40,343 nucleotides of DNA, taken from assembly GCA_031581195.1 (NCBI GenBank), contig JAVLCF010000005.1:1-40343 (forward strand), written 5' to 3'. Both the position numbers and the translations under genes were made by a program. Origin of the DNA: Trueperaceae bacterium (GTDB lineage: Bacteria; Deinococcota; Deinococci; Deinococcales; Trueperaceae). Position 1 is the first letter of the stretch; the number at the start of each line of letters is the position of its first letter. The notes below the pieces were generated by a model that worked only from the letters and a program-made list of their open reading frames with translations, did no database searches and had not been told where the DNA came from. Shown piece after piece: positions 9,731 to 17,728 of this stretch.

Positions 9731-10398
9731 GGGGTCCCCCCTTCGTCGTCGGGCGCGAACGTCGCGGCCCCCACCCGCACCATCGTCGCGCCCTCCTGCA
9801 CCGCGACCTCCAGGTCGCCGCTCATCCCCATCGAGCGTTCCGGCAGGTCGTGGCCGTCCGCCAGCGCCGCCAACGTCCGGAAGACCGGCCGCGCGACCTC
9901 CGGATCGTCGGCGTACGGCGCCATCGTCATCAGCCCCACGACGTCGACGTGCGCGAGCGGCGCCGCGTACGCCAGGAGGGCCTCCAGCGCGTCGGGGGCG
10001 ACCCCCTGCTTCGACGCCTCGCCCGCCACGTTCACCTCCACGAGCGCCTTGAAGACGTGATCGTGCTTCGCGCCCTGGGCCTCGAGCGCGTCCGCCAACC
10101 GCTCGGAATCGAGCGAGTGGATCCACGGGACGCGGGCCGCGGCGAGGTACTTCACCTTGTTGCGCTGCAGCGTCCCCACGTGATGCCAGATCACGTCGCT
10201 CGGGAGTACCTCCGCCTTCGCGCGCCACTCCTGCACCCGGTTTTCGCCCAGGTCGCGCACCCCTTCGGCGAGCACGACGTCGGCGACGACGTCGGCGTCG
10301 TGCGACTTCGTCACGGCGATCAACCGCACGTCGGCCGGGTCGCGACCGACCGAGGCGGCCGCCGCGGCGATCCGGCGCCGGACCGCCGCGACGCTCAC
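9727..10398 (-). CDS. yggS: YggS-family pyridoxal phosphate homeostasis protein
   Basis: Predicted 223 residues, normal for YggS/YBL036C. This PLP-binding single-domain alanine-racemase fold has no known catalysis and buffers vitamin B6 and amino-acid metabolism. The PLP Lys is Lys31 in LIAVTKSHDAD; other signatures are DLGENRVQEW, WHHVGTLQRNK, HSLDSERLA and MGMSGDLEVAV. GTG 10398 overlaps the phosphorylase stop by 4 nt (GTGA), and the DivIVA gene follows by another GTGA, so the three genes form a coupled operon. Confidence 0.96.
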   Translation of the reverse strand: MSVAAVRRRIAAAAASVGRDPADVRLIAVTKSHDADVVADVVLAEGVRDLGENRVQEWRAKAEVLPSDVIWHHVGTLQRNKVKYLAAARVPWIHSLDSERLADALEAQGAKHDHVFKALVEVNVAGEASKQGVAPDALEALLAYAAPLAHVDVVGLMTMAPYADDPEVARPVFRTLAALADGHDLPERSMGMSGDLEVAVQEGATMVRVGAATFAPDDEGGTP

Positions 10399-11234
10399 AG
10401 GTGCGGGACGAGGGCGCGCACCAACCGACGGAACGTCGCGCCGCTGGCTTCGGCGGTCGCGAGGACCTCCGCTTCGTCGGCGTGATGGTCGCGGTCGGGG
10501 ATCGCCAGGTCGGTGACCGTCGACAACCCCACCACCCGCATGCCCTCGTGGCGCGCGGCGAGCACCTCGTACACCGTCGACATCCCGATCGCGTCGGCCC
10601 CCCACGCCCGGAAGGCGCGCAACTCCGCACGGGTGGCGTACGACGGGCCCGACACCGCCAGGTACACCCCCTCGCGCAGCGGCACGTCGAGGCTGCGCGC
10701 GGTCGCCCGCGCGAGTTCCAGGTACGCCGGGTCGTACGCGTCGAACGTCACCGGAAAGCGCGGCCCCAAGGCCGGATCGTTCGCGCCGATCAGGGGGCTG
10801 TCGAACGTGAAGTTGATGAAGTCCCGCTGCAGCATCAGGTCCCCCGCCGACCACTCCGGACGCAGCCCCCCGCAGGCGTTGGAGACCACCAGGGCCTCCG
10901 CCCCGAGGGCGTGCATGACGCGGACGGGGAAGGCCACCTGGGCGGCGGGCAGGCCGTCGTACGGGTGCAGGCGACCGCGCATCGCGACCACCGGACGTCC
11001 GTCCAACGTCCCCAGCAGGAGGGTGCCGTCGTGCCCGGGGGCGGTCGCCGCGGCGAAGCCGGGGAGGCGGTCGTACGGCAGTTCCGCATCGACCTGGATC
11101 GCGTCGGCGAGCGGGCCGAGTCCGGACCCGAGCACGATCGCGACCTCCGGCCGGAGGCTCGACGCGGCCCGGATCGCGGCGACGGCCTCCTCGCGGAGGC
11201 CGGTGGCGGTCTGGTACGCAGCAGCGTCGCTCAT
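10395..11234 (-). CDS. punA: purine nucleoside phosphorylase (trimeric type)
   Basis: Predicted 279 residues. It splits purine nucleosides with phosphate to the base and ribose 1-phosphate (salvage, cytoplasm). Typical motifs are VAIVLGSGLGPLAD with the phosphate-binding Ser, MRGRLHPYDG, VSNACGGL, and MSTVYEVLAARH followed by VVGLSTVTDLA. The family also includes methylthioadenosine phosphorylases, but length and overall pattern fit inosine/guanosine phosphorylase better. ATG 11234 lies 6 nt after a TAGCAT box, so the mRNA is probably leaderless. It heads the punA-yggS-divIVA operon, and a 28-nt palindrome lies in its -35 region. Confidence 0.92.
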   Translation of the reverse strand: MSDAAAYQTATGLREEAVAAIRAASSLRPEVAIVLGSGLGPLADAIQVDAELPYDRLPGFAAATAPGHDGTLLLGTLDGRPVVAMRGRLHPYDGLPAAQVAFPVRVMHALGAEALVVSNACGGLRPEWSAGDLMLQRDFINFTFDSPLIGANDPALGPRFPVTFDAYDPAYLELARATARSLDVPLREGVYLAVSGPSYATRAELRAFRAWGADAIGMSTVYEVLAARHEGMRVVGLSTVTDLAIPDRDHHADEAEVLATAEASGATFRRLVRALVPHL

Positions 11235-11240
11235 GGCCGC

Positions 11241-11246
11241 ATGCTA
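11241..11246 (-). promoter_or_regulatory. -10 box (TAGCAT) for punA-yggS-divIVA
   Basis: On the minus strand TAGCAT ends 6 nt before the ATG at 11234, with no room for a Shine-Dalgarno sequence. It is predicted to drive a leaderless transcript. Confidence 0.6.
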
Positions 11247-11252
11247 CACCCC

Positions 11253-11280
11253 GTCCCCCGCGCCGCGCGGCGCGGGGGAC
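11253..11280. repeat. 28-nt perfect palindrome in the punA/bamA divergent region
   Basis: Two 14-nt arms (11253-11266 and 11267-11280) are exact reverse complements with no spacer. It begins 6 nt upstream of the punA -10 box and covers its -35 region. It could be a repressor site, or act as an RNA hairpin for any transcript that crosses it. Confidence 0.6.
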
Positions 11281-11348
11281 GACCCCGCCACCCGGCGCGG
11301 ACGCGCGGCGCATGAGAGACCGTTCACGTGGCCGGCGGGGCGGGGCGG

Positions 11349-11354
11349 TATGCT
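11349..11354 (+). promoter_or_regulatory. -10 box (TATGCT) for bamA
   Basis: GGTATGCT ends 6 nt before the bamA ATG at 11361. There is no Shine-Dalgarno sequence, so a leaderless mRNA is predicted. Confidence 0.6.
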
Positions 11355-11360
11355 CCCCGC

Positions 11361-14048
11361 ATGCACCCTTCGCCGTTTCGCGCCCGCGGCCCGCACGCCG
11401 ACGCGCCGCCCGCCCGCCGACCCGTCGCTTCGTTCCTCGTCGCGCTGCTCGCGGCCCTCGCGCCGTTCGCGGTCGCGCAGGCGCCGGAGGTGCGCGGCCC
11501 CGTCGCGGAGGTCCGCGTCGAGGGCACCGAGACGTACGCCGACATCGTCCGGACCCTCGTCACCACCCGCCCCGGGACCCCCGCCGAACGCGTCGACCTC
11601 GAAGCGGAACGCAACCGCGTGTACGGCCTCGGGACGTTCGCGACCGTCAGCGTGTCGCTCGATCCCGGCCGCGACGGGCCGGTCCTCGTCGTTCGCGTCG
11701 AGGAGAACCCCGTCGTGGGCGAGGTCGTGTTCGACGGCGTCGAGGCGCTCTCGACGTCGCGCCTCTCGACCCTCGTCGCCGACGAGCACCTGCTGGCTCC
11801 GGGCCGCGTGTTCAACACCGGCCGCGCCGACGACGCCGTCGCCACGATCCAATCCGCCTACCGCGCCGAAGGGTTCCCGTTCGATCCCGACGTACGGCTC
11901 GAGACCGAGGTCGCGCCCGAGCTCGCCGACCGCGGCGAGGACCCGCCCCTCCGGGTCCGCTACCGCGTGAACGAAACGGCGCGGCTCGACACCGTCGTCT
12001 TCGAGGACCTCACGGTGTTCACGCCCGAGGAGCTCGCCGGCTCGTTCGCCGCCGTCGAGCAGCAGGACGCCTTCGATCTGGCGCTGTACCGCGCCGCGGT
12101 GCGCCGCGTCGCGGAACGCTACGAGGGCCTCGGCTACCGCGGGTCCGGCGTCGACCTCGAGGCGACGACGTTGCGCGGGGGGCGCCTCGAGGTGCACCTC
12201 CGCGAACTGCGCATCGCGGCGATCGACACCACCCCGCTCGGCATCGACGCCGACGCCCTCAGCCTCGCGCCGGGCGACCTGTTCGATTACGACGCCGTCC
12301 TCGAGGACGTCCGCCGCCTCGCCAGCGGCCGCACCGGGGACGTGCGGCTCGTGCCGCGCGTCAACGCCGACGGCGGCGTCCGCGTCGGTTTCGAGCTCGG
12401 CCCGCCCGACACCGCGGGCGCCATCGACGCCGTCCGCATCGAGGGCAACACCGTCCTCGACGACGCGACGCTCCGCGATGCCCTCGCGCTCGGCGAGGGG
12501 GACACGTTCACCTCCACCGTCGCGGAGGAGGACTACCGACGCATCGTCGAGGCGTACGAGCGCGAGGGGTACCTCATCGCCTCCGAGCCCGACTTCACGT
12601 GGGTGGACGGCACGTACGTCGTCCGCATCCGCGAGTACACCGTCGGGCAGTACCGGCTCGATTGGGCGGGTGCGGACCCCACCGCCCGCGACTTCGTCGT
12701 CCTGCGGCGCCTCCCCGACGTCGGTAGCGTCGTCTCGCTCGACGCGATCGACGACGCCCTGCGCGGCGTCCTGCAGGAGGGCGCCGTCCGCCCGGTCGAC
12801 CGCCGCATCCTGCCGCCCGAGGGCGACGACGCCGACGCGGTCACCGTCGAGATCGTCGTCGAGGCGGCCCAGACCGGCCTGTTCCAACCGGCCGCGTCGT
12901 ACAGCACCCTCGACGGGTTCTCCGCCTCCCTCGCGTTGAGCGACGTCAACCTGTGGGGGCGCGCCCACACCGTGGAGGGGGAGCTCGACGCCCGCAACGG
13001 CGACGTCGGCTTCCTGCTCGGCGGCAGCGTCCGCTACGAGGTGCCCTGGCTGTACCTCGACGCGCCGTTCTTCCGCGACCGGCCGACGTCCGCGTCGCTG
13101 CGCCTGTTCAGCGACGTCGCCAGCAACGAACGCCTCTCCACCGGCGGCTCCACGTCGGTGCGCTACCCCGGCCTCGACGGCGGGCCGGAGGTCGCGATCG
13201 GCGAGTACACGCGGCGCACGACCGGGTTCGGGGTCGGCGTCGGTCGGGCCCTCGCCGACGACCTCTCGGTCCGCCTGCGCGCGCGCGCCAGCCAGGTCGC
13301 GATCGACGTCGAGCCGCCCGACGACCCCTGCGAGGTCGAGAACGGCGTCGTCGACGACCCCGAGAACTGTTCGCTGCCCCGCGACCTGGCCGAGGCGTAC
13401 GCGCCCGTCGACGGCGCCGCCGGGTTCGTCGGCGCCGACCTGACGTACGACGCGCGGGACCGGCCCGCCTACCCCCGCGACGGCGTCGCGGCGAACGCGT
13501 CGGTCGGCGTCGGCTTCGGCAACGACTTCGAGGTCGACGGGGACCGCCGCGGGTACGTCTTCGTGCCCGTCGAGGCGGGCACGAAGGGCTACCTGACGCT
13601 CGAGAACCTCACGGGTGGAGCGGTCGCGGACGACGCGCACGTGTTCGCCGCCCGCCTGAACGTCGGCAGCCAGTTCGGCAGCGACTACCCCGACGCCGAA
13701 CGCTTCACGCTGGGGCAGACGCTGCGCGAAGCGACGCAGGTGCGCGGTTTCGCCGACGACGACTTCGACCTCACGCGCAGCTACGCGACGACGTCGCTCG
13801 AGTACCGCTACGACTTCCAGTTGACGACCGTCGCGACGCAGACCCTGATCGGCGTGGTGTTCGGCGACGCCGCCTGGTCGAGCGGCGCCGACGACGCCGC
13901 CGGCGAGATCGTCGCCAGCGGCGGCCTGGGCGTGCAGGTCAACCTGGGCTTCTCCGGGGTGGCGCTGCCGGCGCTGCGCTTCGATTACGGCTGGAGCGAA
14001 CGCAACCCGAGCGGCGTGTTCACCTTCCGCATCGGCAACGTCTTCTGA
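11361..14048 (+). CDS. bamA: outer-membrane assembly factor BamA (Omp85 family)
   Basis: Predicted 895 residues. BamA folds and inserts beta-barrel proteins into the outer membrane, so this gene argues for a diderm envelope. A basic N terminus and a hydrophobic signal peptide (VASFLVALLAALAPFAVAQA, cleaved near residue 38) lead into roughly five POTRA-like repeats; two clear ones begin VAEVRVEGTETY and IDAVRIEGNTVLDD. The C-terminal half is a 16-strand-type barrel with the Omp85 lid-loop motif VRGF (encoded near 13740-13750) and a terminal Phe (IGNVF). ATG 11361 is chosen over an in-frame start at 11328 because the -10 box lies between them. The gene is monocistronic and ends before a hairpin. 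Confidence 0.93.
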   Translation: MHPSPFRARGPHADAPPARRPVASFLVALLAALAPFAVAQAPEVRGPVAEVRVEGTETYADIVRTLVTTRPGTPAERVDLEAERNRVYGLGTFATVSVSLDPGRDGPVLVVRVEENPVVGEVVFDGVEALSTSRLSTLVADEHLLAPGRVFNTGRADDAVATIQSAYRAEGFPFDPDVRLETEVAPELADRGEDPPLRVRYRVNETARLDTVVFEDLTVFTPEELAGSFAAVEQQDAFDLALYRAAVRRVAERYEGLGYRGSGVDLEATTLRGGRLEVHLRELRIAAIDTTPLGIDADALSLAPGDLFDYDAVLEDVRRLASGRTGDVRLVPRVNADGGVRVGFELGPPDTAGAIDAVRIEGNTVLDDATLRDALALGEGDTFTSTVAEEDYRRIVEAYEREGYLIASEPDFTWVDGTYVVRIREYTVGQYRLDWAGADPTARDFVVLRRLPDVGSVVSLDAIDDALRGVLQEGAVRPVDRRILPPEGDDADAVTVEIVVEAAQTGLFQPAASYSTLDGFSASLALSDVNLWGRAHTVEGELDARNGDVGFLLGGSVRYEVPWLYLDAPFFRDRPTSASLRLFSDVASNERLSTGGSTSVRYPGLDGGPEVAIGEYTRRTTGFGVGVGRALADDLSVRLRARASQVAIDVEPPDDPCEVENGVVDDPENCSLPRDLAEAYAPVDGAAGFVGADLTYDARDRPAYPRDGVAANASVGVGFGNDFEVDGDRRGYVFVPVEAGTKGYLTLENLTGGAVADDAHVFAARLNVGSQFGSDYPDAERFTLGQTLREATQVRGFADDDFDLTRSYATTSLEYRYDFQLTTVATQTLIGVVFGDAAWSSGADDAAGEIVASGGLGVQVNLGFSGVALPALRFDYGWSERNPSGVFTFRIGNVF

Positions 14049-14066
14049 CGTCGCGTCGCCCCCACG

Positions 14067-14099
14067 CGTGCGCCCACGGCCCTCGGCCGGGGGCGCACG
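14067..14099. terminator. hairpin terminator after bamA
   Basis: Nine base pairs (14067-14075 with 14091-14099) continue past a small A/G internal mismatch into five more (14077-14081 with 14085-14089), around a 3-nt loop. It lies 18 nt after the bamA stop. Confidence 0.7.
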
Positions 14100-14108
14100 G
14101 CGTTCGGG

Positions 14109-14128
14109 GGACCGCCGCGCGGCGGTCC
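14109..14128. terminator. palindromic hairpin after ychF
   Basis: A perfect 20-nt palindrome (14109-14118 with 14119-14128) lies 4 nt past the ychF stop on the minus strand. It can fold as an 8-bp stem with a 4-nt loop and is a likely terminator for ychF. Confidence 0.55.
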
Positions 14129-14132
14129 GTCC

Positions 14133-15218
14133 TCAGACGGAGAACAGGACGTGCATCACGTCGCCGTCGACGACGCGGTAGCTCTTGCCTTCGGTGCGGA
14201 GTTTCCCCGCGGCGCGCGCCCCGGCGATCGAGCCGGCCTCGACCAGCACGTCCCACCCGACGGTCTCGGCGCGGATGAAGCCGCGCTCCATGTCGCTGTG
14301 GATGGTGCCCGCCGCTTCGGGCGCGAGCGCGCCGTCGGGGACCGTCCACGCCCGCACCTCCTTCTCGCCGGCGGTGAAGAACGTGATCAGGTTCAGCGTG
14401 CGGTAGCCGGTCTCGATCAGCCGCTCGAGGCCCGAGCGCTCCACCCCCAACTCCGTCAGGAACGCCTCCGCCTCCTCCGCGTCGAGCTCGGCGAGCTCCG
14501 CCTCGATGCGGGCCGACACGACGACGACCTCCGCCCCCTCGCGGGCGGCGCGCTCGCGGACGGCGTCGACGTGGGCGTTGCCGCCCGCCACGTCCTCCTC
14601 CGCGACGTTGGCGACGTAGATCACCGGCTTCGCCGTCAACAGCGGCAGGTCGGGGGGCAGATCCTCGCCCTGCGCCCGGACCGGGACACCGGCGTCGAGC
14701 CCCTCCCGGAGGCGTTCGACGAGGGCCAGGAGGGCGGCGTCGTCGGGGTTGCCCTTGGCGCTGCGGCGCAGTTTCTCCGCGCGTTTCTCGAGCGCCGCCA
14801 GGTCGGCGAGCGCGAGTTCGGTGTCGATCACGTCGACGTCGGCGAGCGGGTCGACGCGGCCCGCGACGTGGACGACGTCGTCGTCCTCGAAGCAGCGCAC
14901 GACGTGCGCGATCGCGGCGACCTCGCGAATGTTCGCGAGGAACTGGTTGCCGAGCCCCTCGCCCTGCGACGCGCCCTTCACCAGCCCCGCGATGTCGACG
15001 AACTCGACGGTGGTGGGGTGGATCGGCGGCAACGCCCCGTCGCGGCGGTGGAGCTCCGCCAGCGCCGCGAGGCGCGGATCCGGGACCGGCACCACCCCGA
15101 CGTTCTTGTCGATCGTCGCGAACGGGTAGTTGGCGGCCTCCACGCCCGCCTTCGTGATGGCGTTGAACAACGTGCTCTTGCCGACGTTCGGTAGGCCGAC
15201 GATCCCGATTCCCAGCAT
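14133..15218 (-). CDS. ychF: ribosome-binding ATPase YchF (Obg-family)
   Basis: Predicted 361 residues. YchF/OLA1 is a universally conserved P-loop protein that prefers ATP to GTP, binds ribosomes and influences stress responses. Motifs are GLPNVGKST (G1), NYPFATID, DIAGLVKGASQGEGLGNQFL (G3 and following), and a non-canonical G4 (NVAEED in place of NKxD), which explains the ATP preference. The C-terminal TGS domain ends with YRVVDGDVMHVLFSV. A GAGGAG Shine-Dalgarno sequence (15224-15229) precedes ATG 15218, so this gene has a true leader. It is monocistronic and divergent from hom. Confidence 0.98.
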   Translation of the reverse strand: MLGIGIVGLPNVGKSTLFNAITKAGVEAANYPFATIDKNVGVVPVPDPRLAALAELHRRDGALPPIHPTTVEFVDIAGLVKGASQGEGLGNQFLANIREVAAIAHVVRCFEDDDVVHVAGRVDPLADVDVIDTELALADLAALEKRAEKLRRSAKGNPDDAALLALVERLREGLDAGVPVRAQGEDLPPDLPLLTAKPVIYVANVAEEDVAGGNAHVDAVRERAAREGAEVVVVSARIEAELAELDAEEAEAFLTELGVERSGLERLIETGYRTLNLITFFTAGEKEVRAWTVPDGALAPEAAGTIHSDMERGFIRAETVGWDVLVEAGSIAGARAAGKLRTEGKSYRVVDGDVMHVLFSV

Positions 15219-15263
15219 GCGGACTCCTCATCGCGCGGGGCGGCCCCCGGCGCAGCGCCGCGC

Positions 15264-15269
15264 ATCGTA
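15264..15269 (-). promoter_or_regulatory. -10 box (TACGAT) for ychF
   Basis: On the minus strand GGTACGAT lies about 45 nt before the ychF start, giving a leader that carries a good Shine-Dalgarno sequence. The upstream side is a perfect 20-nt palindrome. Confidence 0.45.
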
Positions 15270-15275
15270 CCCGAG

Positions 15276-15295
15276 CGGCCGGCGGCCGCCGGCCG
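15276..15295. repeat. 20-nt perfect palindrome between ychF and hom promoters
   Basis: The arms 15276-15285 and 15286-15295 are exact reverse complements. The centre is almost equally far from the ychF -10 box (15264-15269) and the hom -10 box (15301-15306), so it covers both -35 regions. It is a candidate shared operator, though such GC-only palindromes can arise by composition. Confidence 0.45.
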
Positions 15296-15300
15296 CGTGC

Positions 15301-15306
15301 TACCCT
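15301..15306 (+). promoter_or_regulatory. -10 box (TACCCT) for hom-thrC
   Basis: TACCCT ends 7 nt before the hom ATG at 15314, with no Shine-Dalgarno sequence. A leaderless transcript is predicted. Confidence 0.6.
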
Positions 15307-15313
15307 GCCCGCC

Positions 15314-16330
15314 ATGACGCGCGTGCACGACGGCCCCGTCCGCGTCGGGCTGCTGGGCTTCGGGACGGTCGGAAGCGCCCTCGCCGACCTGCTGGCCGCC
15401 CGCTCCGACCTCGAGCTCGGTCCGGTCGCGGTCCGCGACCTCGACAAGCCCCGCCGCCTCGCCGACCCCCGGCGCCACCTCACGACCGACCCGCAGGCGG
15501 TCATCGACGGCGCGGACGTCGTCGTCGAGGTCATGGGGGGCGTCGACGTCGCGACCGACGCGATGCTCGCCGCCCTCGCCGCCGGCCGGCCGGTCGTGAC
15601 GGCCAACAAGGCGGCGCTCGCCGAACGCTGGGAGGCGTTCCGGCCCGCCCTGGAGGCGGGCACGCTGCACCTGGAGGCGGCCGTCATGGCGGGCACGCCC
15701 GCCGTCGGGCCGGTCGCCGGCGCCCTGCGCGGGTCCGCCCCCAGCGAACTGCACGCGATCCTCAACGGCACGGCCACCTTCGTCCTGCGGCGCCTCGAGG
15801 CGGGCGTCGCGTACGACGCGGCGGTGCGCGAAGCGCAGGCGCTCGGCTACGCCGAAGCGGACCCGACGCTGGACGTCGGCGGCATCGACGCCGCGCACAA
15901 GTTGGCGATCCTGGCCCGCCTCACGGTCGATCCGGACCTCGCCTGGCCTCGGGTGCGGGCCGCCACCCGCGGCATCGACGCGCTCACGCCCGCCGTCGTG
16001 CAGGAGGCGATGGAGGACGGCGGCCAGGTGCAGCTCGTCGGCAGCCTCGTGCACGAGGCGGGGGCCTGGGCGGCCCGCGTCCGGCCGGTCTACCTGCCCG
16101 CCGGACACCCCCTCGCGGGGCGCGCCGGCGCGGCGCTTTTGTACCGCGGGGCGGGCGGCGAGGTGCTCCTCACCGGGCCCGGCGCCGGCGGCCCGGAGAC
16201 GGCGTCCGCCGTCCTGAGCGACGTGCTCGCCGCCGCCGCGGGTCGGCCCGGGCCCGCGCCGCTCGACGCGCCCGCCCCCGCCCCGACCACCCCCCGCCTC
16301 GAGGACCTCGGGGAGATCGACCCGGCGTGA
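15314..16330 (+). CDS. hom: homoserine dehydrogenase, short form without ACT domain
   Basis: Predicted 338 residues. It reduces aspartate semialdehyde to homoserine with NAD(P)H, at the branch leading to threonine and methionine. Seen: the Rossmann motif VGLLGFGTVGSAL (residues 11-23), VVVEVMGG, VVTANKAAL, EAAVMAGTPAVGP, NGTATFVLRRL, and the catalytic segment EADPTLDVGGIDAAHKLAIL. Many bacterial enzymes of about 430 residues carry a C-terminal ACT domain for threonine feedback; here the protein ends in a Pro/Ala-rich tail, so that control site is missing. ATG 15314 is leaderless. The stop overlaps the thrC start by 4 nt (GTGA). Confidence 0.95.
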   Translation: MTRVHDGPVRVGLLGFGTVGSALADLLAARSDLELGPVAVRDLDKPRRLADPRRHLTTDPQAVIDGADVVVEVMGGVDVATDAMLAALAAGRPVVTANKAALAERWEAFRPALEAGTLHLEAAVMAGTPAVGPVAGALRGSAPSELHAILNGTATFVLRRLEAGVAYDAAVREAQALGYAEADPTLDVGGIDAAHKLAILARLTVDPDLAWPRVRAATRGIDALTPAVVQEAMEDGGQVQLVGSLVHEAGAWAARVRPVYLPAGHPLAGRAGAALLYRGAGGEVLLTGPGAGGPETASAVLSDVLAAAAGRPGPAPLDAPAPAPTTPRLEDLGEIDPA

Positions 16331-17691
16331 ACGGCGGGCCGCTCGCCCCCCGCTCGGGGCCGGTGCCGCCGGGCGGCGTGCCGGTCCGCAGCACCCGCGC
16401 GCCGGACGGGCCCGACGTGCCCCTCGACGACGCCCTCCTGCGCGGCCTCGCGCCGGACGGAGGGCTGTACCTCCCCACCGTCGTGCCGCCCCTCCCCGAC
16501 GGGTGGGCGGACGCGCCGTCGTTCGCGGACCTCGCGGCGGGCATGCTGGCGCCCTGGTGGGGCGACGACGCCGACGCCGTCGCGCCGCTCGTGCGCGACG
16601 CGACGGCCTTCCCCGTGCCCCTCGTCCCGCTCGGGGGGAACCGCTGGCTGGTCGAGCTGTTTCACGGCCCCACCCTGTCGTTCAAGGACGTCGGGGCGCG
16701 CACCATGGCGCGCCTCGCGGGGCGGGCCCTGGCCCGGCGCGGCGCCACCGCGACGGTGCTCGTCGCCACCAGCGGCGACACCGGATCCGCCGTCGCCGAC
16801 GGCTTCGCCGGCATCCCCGGCGTACGCGTCGCACTGCTCTACCCCCGGGGTCGGGTCAGCGACGTGCAGGAACGCCAGCTGGTGGCCGCCCGGCCCGGCG
16901 TGCGCGCGTTCGCCGTCGACGGCGACTTCGACGCCTGCCAGCGCCTCGTCAAGGAGGCGTTCGTCGACCCCGCCCTCGCCGACGCCCACCTCACGAGCGC
17001 GAACTCCATCAACGTCGGTCGCCTCCTGCCGCAAGCGACGTACTACGCGTGGGCGGTCGCGCAGCTGCGCCGCGCGCACGGCGTGGACGCCGCCCCCTGG
17101 GTGGTGGTGCCGTCGGGGAACCTCGGGAACCTCACCGGCGGGCGGATCGCCGCGGCGGCCGGCGTCCCGGTCGCCGGTTGGCTCGCGGCGCACAACGCCA
17201 ACGCCTTCCTGCCCGACGTGCTCGCCGGGCGGCGCGCGAAGGACGACCGCCCCGCCACCGTCGCGACGCGCGCCAACGCGATGGACGTCGGCGCCCCCAG
17301 CAACTTCGAGCGGCTCGACGCGTGGTTCGGGGACGCGTTGCCCCGCACCCTCCACGCCACCACCAGCGACGACGCCGCGACCCTCGCGCGCATGGCCACG
17401 ACGTACGACGCGGACGGCGAGGTCGTCTGTCCCCACACCGCCGTCGGCCTCGAGGGCCTCGCGCGCCTCCGGGCCGCCCACCCGGAGCTGCGCGACGCGC
17501 CCACCCTCGTCCTCGCGACGGCGCACCCCGCGAAGTTCCCGACTGCGGTACGCGACGCGATCGGCGTCACGCCGGACGAACCCGACGCGTTGGCCCGGTT
17601 GCGCGACGCCCCCCGCCGCGTGGAGCCGCTCGCCCCGACGCTCGATGCGCTGCGCGACGCGCTCCTGCACGGCGCTTGGCCCGACGCCTGA
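16327..17691 (+). CDS. thrC: threonine synthase
   Basis: Predicted 454 residues, the long bacterial type. This PLP enzyme converts O-phosphohomoserine to threonine. The N-terminal domain has RGLAPDGGLYLP; the PLP Lys is Lys120 in FHGPTLSFKDVGA; ATSGDTGSAVADGF binds the cofactor phosphate, and VVPSGNLGNLTGG follows. GTG 16327 overlaps the hom stop by 4 nt, which indicates translational coupling. Homoserine kinase (thrB), needed between hom and thrC, is not present here. The gene ends near the convergent hydrolase gene, with only a weak 6-bp dyad as a possible terminator. Confidence 0.96.
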   Translation: MNGGPLAPRSGPVPPGGVPVRSTRAPDGPDVPLDDALLRGLAPDGGLYLPTVVPPLPDGWADAPSFADLAAGMLAPWWGDDADAVAPLVRDATAFPVPLVPLGGNRWLVELFHGPTLSFKDVGARTMARLAGRALARRGATATVLVATSGDTGSAVADGFAGIPGVRVALLYPRGRVSDVQERQLVAARPGVRAFAVDGDFDACQRLVKEAFVDPALADAHLTSANSINVGRLLPQATYYAWAVAQLRRAHGVDAAPWVVVPSGNLGNLTGGRIAAAAGVPVAGWLAAHNANAFLPDVLAGRRAKDDRPATVATRANAMDVGAPSNFERLDAWFGDALPRTLHATTSDDAATLARMATTYDADGEVVCPHTAVGLEGLARLRAAHPELRDAPTLVLATAHPAKFPTAVRDAIGVTPDEPDALARLRDAPRRVEPLAPTLDALRDALLHGAWPDA

Positions 17692-17728
17692 CGCGGCGTC
17701 GCGGTCCCCTCGCCCGACCGGCCCTCCG

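Noticed and set aside
17683-17700. Terminator between thrC and the hydrolase gene
   Set aside because: Only a 6-bp dyad that overlaps the thrC stop; too weak to list as a feature.
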